A DNA stretch of 64,000 nucleotides from Symbiodinium kawagutii. Its lineage: Eukaryota; Sar; Dinophyceae; Suessiales; Symbiodiniaceae. The stretch spans positions 273,028 through 337,027 of the forward strand of contig VSDK01018597.1 of NCBI GenBank assembly GCA_009767595.1, written 5' to 3'. The translations under genes and the position numbers were made by a program. The notes beneath the pieces were generated by a model. That model saw only the letters and a program-made list of their open reading frames with translations, searched no databases and had not been told where the DNA came from. Positions 61,471-64,000 of this stretch are shown here, in pieces; the first letter of the stretch is position 1, and every line of letters starts with the position of its first letter.

Positions 61471-61557
61471 ACCCGCACAACCACCGGCGCGCGTTACGCG
61501 TTGTCCGCGCCGGCCGAGGATTCGGGAGATGACCAGCGCCTCCTTGGAGACGCCTGA
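61471..61557 (+). CDS. Possible exon, two candidate frames
   Basis: After TCCAACCCAAAG the phase 0 frame reads TRTTTGARYALSAPAEDSGD then DQRLLGDA and TGA, and would be a terminal exon. Alternatively, after CCGGCCGAG, IREMTSASLETPEAL runs to CTG|GTGAAT (61520-61564) in repeat style. The GC-rich island is real; its frame is not settled. Confidence 0.35.
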   Translation, partial: TRTTTGARYALSAPAEDSGDDQRLLGDA

Positions 61558-61615
61558 GGCACTGGTGAATGGATATTCGAATGGCCTTGGTTGTGGTGGC
61601 TTGTGGTGGTTTAGT

Positions 61616-61716
61616 ACCCTATCCTTCCAGTTCTATAGTAGGTAACCAACCCTAAAAAACAGCCTGGTAGAAACCAGCTGGTTACCTACGATTTCGAGGT
61701 AACTGGAAGGATAGGG
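61616..61716. mobile_element. Family E MITE, complete
   Basis: ACCCTATCCTTCCAGTT and GGTAACTGGAAGGATAGGGG inverted termini, GTAGGTAACCAACC and AACCAGCTGGTTACCTACG inside. Confidence 0.85.
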
Positions 61717-62041
61717 GTAAGCATGAATGGCGGGCGGCTTACGGCGGGCTTTATGGTGGTTTATGGCCGTTTGAAACGGGATTTTTGGCGGGATTTATGG
61801 TGGTTCAGTAAGCAATGAAGGACAGGAATCTTTCGTGGTGATATCGATATAGGTATGGGTCATAACTCATAACCAAAGTTCTCAACAAATGGATAGATGA
61901 ACATCTCAGCGAAGTCTAGCTTGGTCATCGTGGGGGATGTTCACAGTTCACTAGGGATACAGGGTTTGGATACTTATAAGAATATTCCACGGGGCTTGAG
62001 TTGAAAGCCAACCGTTCAACTGGCCACCAATAAGAATTTGC

Positions 62042-62468
62042 ATGAATTTGCCAGGTTGTGTTATTGCGCACAAGCTACCAACCCACCAGACCGAGTCGTA
62101 TATCCCCACCGTTGTCGAGGGCGTCAGGCTACTTCTTTCAACATTCAGGACTCTACAATCGCGGCTTGAAGAGGACTCGGTCCTATCAAAGAACAGTTTC
62201 TGCGGGACAATATCTCGCGCTACTGCCGCGCAGGCTTCTGCAATGCCATGATGGAATGGCCATACGCAATGACTTGCTTTCTTATTCGGTGTGGTTGAAC
62301 TGCTTTACAGAAAGAAAAGCAGTTGCGGAAATTGCAAACATCAAGTCAAGGACTGTGTATGTGTACAGTTCAGTCCCAGCTGCATTGGCTGCTTCGATCT
62401 ACCAACTGATGAATGAATATTCCACGAGGACCTCTTCGACGCTCGATCGAGATCAAAGGCTGCGATAG
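62042..62468 (+). CDS. Two overlapping protein-like frames, unassigned
   Basis: A complete ATG-to-TGA frame (62042-62251) reads MNLPGCVIAHKLPTHQTESY, IPTVVEGVRLLLSTFRTLQS and so on for 69 residues. A second frame, most protein-like from about 62265, reads MAIRNDLLSYSVWLNCFTER and continues to TAG at 62466. They could be one frame-shifted gene, two exons or chance. There is no intron-type boundary or family match. Confidence 0.25.
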
Positions 62469-62550
62469 GTCTCTGAGCTGTGGATTCCTGCCTGATTATG
62501 CGTTTGAGGTTATATCCTGTCAATACCCCCTGATCGTTTGTATATCCGCA

Positions 62551-62578
62551 ACGAGCCGCAACGAGCCGCAACGAGCCA
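62551..62578. repeat. CAACGAGCCG, three copies
   Basis: A 10-bp unit repeated three times. Confidence 0.9.
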
Positions 62579-62644
62579 GTTATAGTTGCTTCTATCCTGC
62601 GATTTTTGTTGTTACCCATGATGACCCATCGGCCCATTGTTATT

Positions 62645-62835
62645 GATCACTACCAATCGACCAATCAAACAACCAATCAAACAACCAATCAACCCAAATC
62701 GACCAACCAAACTTAGCCAACCAACGTCAAACCAACCAAAGATCAACCAAGCCTGGTAACCAACATCAATCAACCAGCCAACCAAAGATCAACCAGTTAT
62801 AGATGGTATATCCAAAGATCTACCAACCAACCAAC
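62645..62835. repeat. A/C-rich low complexity (CCAACCAAACCAATC words)
   Basis: Degenerate ACCAATCAAAC/AACCAACC iterations before the last exon. Confidence 0.8.
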
Positions 62836-62871
62836 CTCTGCTCGCAGCCTCGATGTTTCCAACGCTGTCAG

Positions 62872-62952
62872 GTGTTCAACGCGGTGTTTTCGGCCATGGC
62901 CATCCTGGACGTGGCGAAGCTTCTTGGGCGACGACGCAGTCCCGAAACAGGG
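62872..62952 (+). CDS. 12-residue-repeat exon (phase 0 to 0), last one seen
   Basis: After TCCAACGCTGTCAG the frame reads VFNAVFSAMAILDVAKLLGR then RRSPETG to GGG|GTGGTT. Units NAVFSAM and ILDVAKLL are weaker than average. It shows the repeat gene continues to at least 63 kb and probably beyond the window. Confidence 0.55.
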
Positions 62953-63049
62953 GTGGTTTTTATACTTTTTGTCAAGTGATTATAGGGCCTCATAAGGTTT
63001 TTTACGATTTGCAAGTCCATCATTCATGGCTAATAGGCTATGATAAGCA

Positions 63050-63410
63050 ACTAAATGCAACTAAGCATCGTTAGCATCGTTAATTATGGTTAATGGTCAA
63101 TGGTCAATGGTTGATAATAACGAGATATCAATATGGTCAATAGGCAATGGTTATGGTCAATGGTTATCATTGGTTTAATAGTTAAATAGTTATTTAATAA
63201 CCATTATTTTGACCATAGTTATTACCACAGTTTAATGATAATGCAACCCTTATCAATTGCTATTATAATTCTCCGAACATCCATGATCAATCTCACAGGT
63301 ATCAACCTTTATAATTTTTCCCATGATTATATGATCATGGTGGCAATGATAGTGGTGAATTGTCAATGGTTGATGGTTAAAAAGATGATTAGTAATGGAT
63401 AATGGTTGGC
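63050..63410. repeat. T/G-rich low complexity (ATGGTCAATGGTTAT words)
   Basis: Degenerate TGGTCAATGGTTATGG iterations. No gene. Confidence 0.75.
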
Positions 63411-63412
63411 AA

Positions 63413-63485
63413 TTTAGTTGGTTCCAAATTCAATGATGAGGTTGATTGACTCATATACTTCAAAGGGGTTGAAACCACCAACCAC
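63413..63485. mobile_element. Family C MITE, shortened
   Basis: TTTAGTTGGTTCCAAATTC and GGTTGAAACCACCAACCAC, with the middle partly deleted. Confidence 0.65.
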
Positions 63486-63548
63486 TATCTATTTGTTGGA
63501 TAGTTGGGTACACCAAATCAATAATAACATTTATATTTGTATATCTAT

Positions 63549-63571
63549 CTCTCTCTCTCTCTCTCTCTCTC
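63549..63571. repeat. (CT)n microsatellite
   Basis: About eleven CT dinucleotides. Confidence 0.9.
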
Positions 63572-63582
63572 GCTCTTCGTAT

Positions 63583-63690
63583 GGGTATTTCTCAAAATAG
63601 TGGTACCCGCAAATCATCCCATATGATAACCAGTTACAGGGATAAACCAACCATTTTTGGGGGTCCCCTATTTTCAGAAACCACCATATA
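63583..63690. mobile_element. Family A MITE, complete
   Basis: GTATTTCTCAAAATAGTGGTACC to GTCCCCTATTTTCAGAAACC, core AAATCATCCCATATGATAAC. Confidence 0.85.
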
Positions 63691-63934
63691 TAGATTGGTT
63701 GGTTGCCAATACTAGTTGGATATATCATATCTTAAATACAACTGGTTGGCTAGTTGGTTTGTTGATCGGTTGTCATGTTTGGTTGGCTGGCTGATTGGTT
63801 GGTCAATGATGGACTGAATCATAAGCTCAGCAATATGGCATTTATTGACAATATGTCTATTGCTTGTATCTAACTGCATCAGCTATTAAGGGTTGATCAT
63901 GGCTGATTTACAACCAGCAGTACTCAGCAAATGA

Positions 63935-64000
63935 TAGGGGTTTAGATCAATTCCAACAATTACTGTACTTAGATCAACTCCAACAATTAGGGTTTTTGAT
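63935..64000. repeat. Direct repeat at window end
   Basis: TTAGATCAATTCCAACAATT at 63949 and TTAGATCAACTCCAACAATT at 63970, with GGGTTT flanks. The second copy runs to the window edge. Confidence 0.6.

Overview
The window looks like nuclear DNA of a dinoflagellate, most likely from the Symbiodiniales (Symbiodiniaceae or Polarella-like). This is an inference. It rests on four things: one intronless gene of the FNIP/leucine-rich type, with the 22-residue core FNQSLDRVTLPSNLQTLTFG behind a ubiquitin-like N-terminus, a layout I associate with dinoflagellates; very small exons scattered through long introns, nearly all on one strand; interstitial TTTAGGG telomere-type repeats; and no bacterial-type operons or rRNA. 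Almost none of the long open frames are real genes. Coding signal shows as short GC-richer islands (24 to about 190 nt) bounded by AG and GT and embedded in AT-richer, low-complexity introns.

Layout. (1) 0.9-7.5 kb: small + strand exons of an unidentified protein, several symmetric phase 2-2. (2) 7.5-11.2 kb: a 97-bp tandem repeat array, then the intronless FNIP/LRR gene (8473-10506), then decayed copies of the same 97-bp repeat. This block lies between exon sets of the first region and the next. (3) 11.6-15.4 kb: a compact run of + strand exons (11660-14958) whose splice phases mostly agree; the protein is not recognised. (4) 16.9 kb: one - strand exon with the Rossmann signature of a short-chain dehydrogenase/reductase (TGGNTGxG), beside TA and TACTACTAG repeats. 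(5) 19.9-63 kb: about 30 small + strand exons. Most encode a 12-residue helical repeat (consensus roughly [DE]xxxAAxILxxM), resembling the superhelical N-domain of MgtE Mg2+ transporters. They appear to be one very large, intron-rich gene that continues past the window. From 54.7 to 58.5 kb six successive exons join in phase, one of them only 24 nt.

The introns are full of short non-autonomous elements with terminal inverted repeats. I distinguish six families (A-F), about 70-155 bp each. Family A (TTTCTCAAAATAGGGG termini) has more than 20 copies in both orientations. Between them lie long strand-skewed stretches built from degenerate ACCAT/ATGGT words, plus microsatellites and minisatellites. 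No transposase, reverse transcriptase, tRNA or rRNA was seen. A 16-base N gap lies at 44968-44983.

Exon boundaries were read by eye from AG/GT sites, open frame and phase; treat each as a proposal to be tested by RNA evidence.
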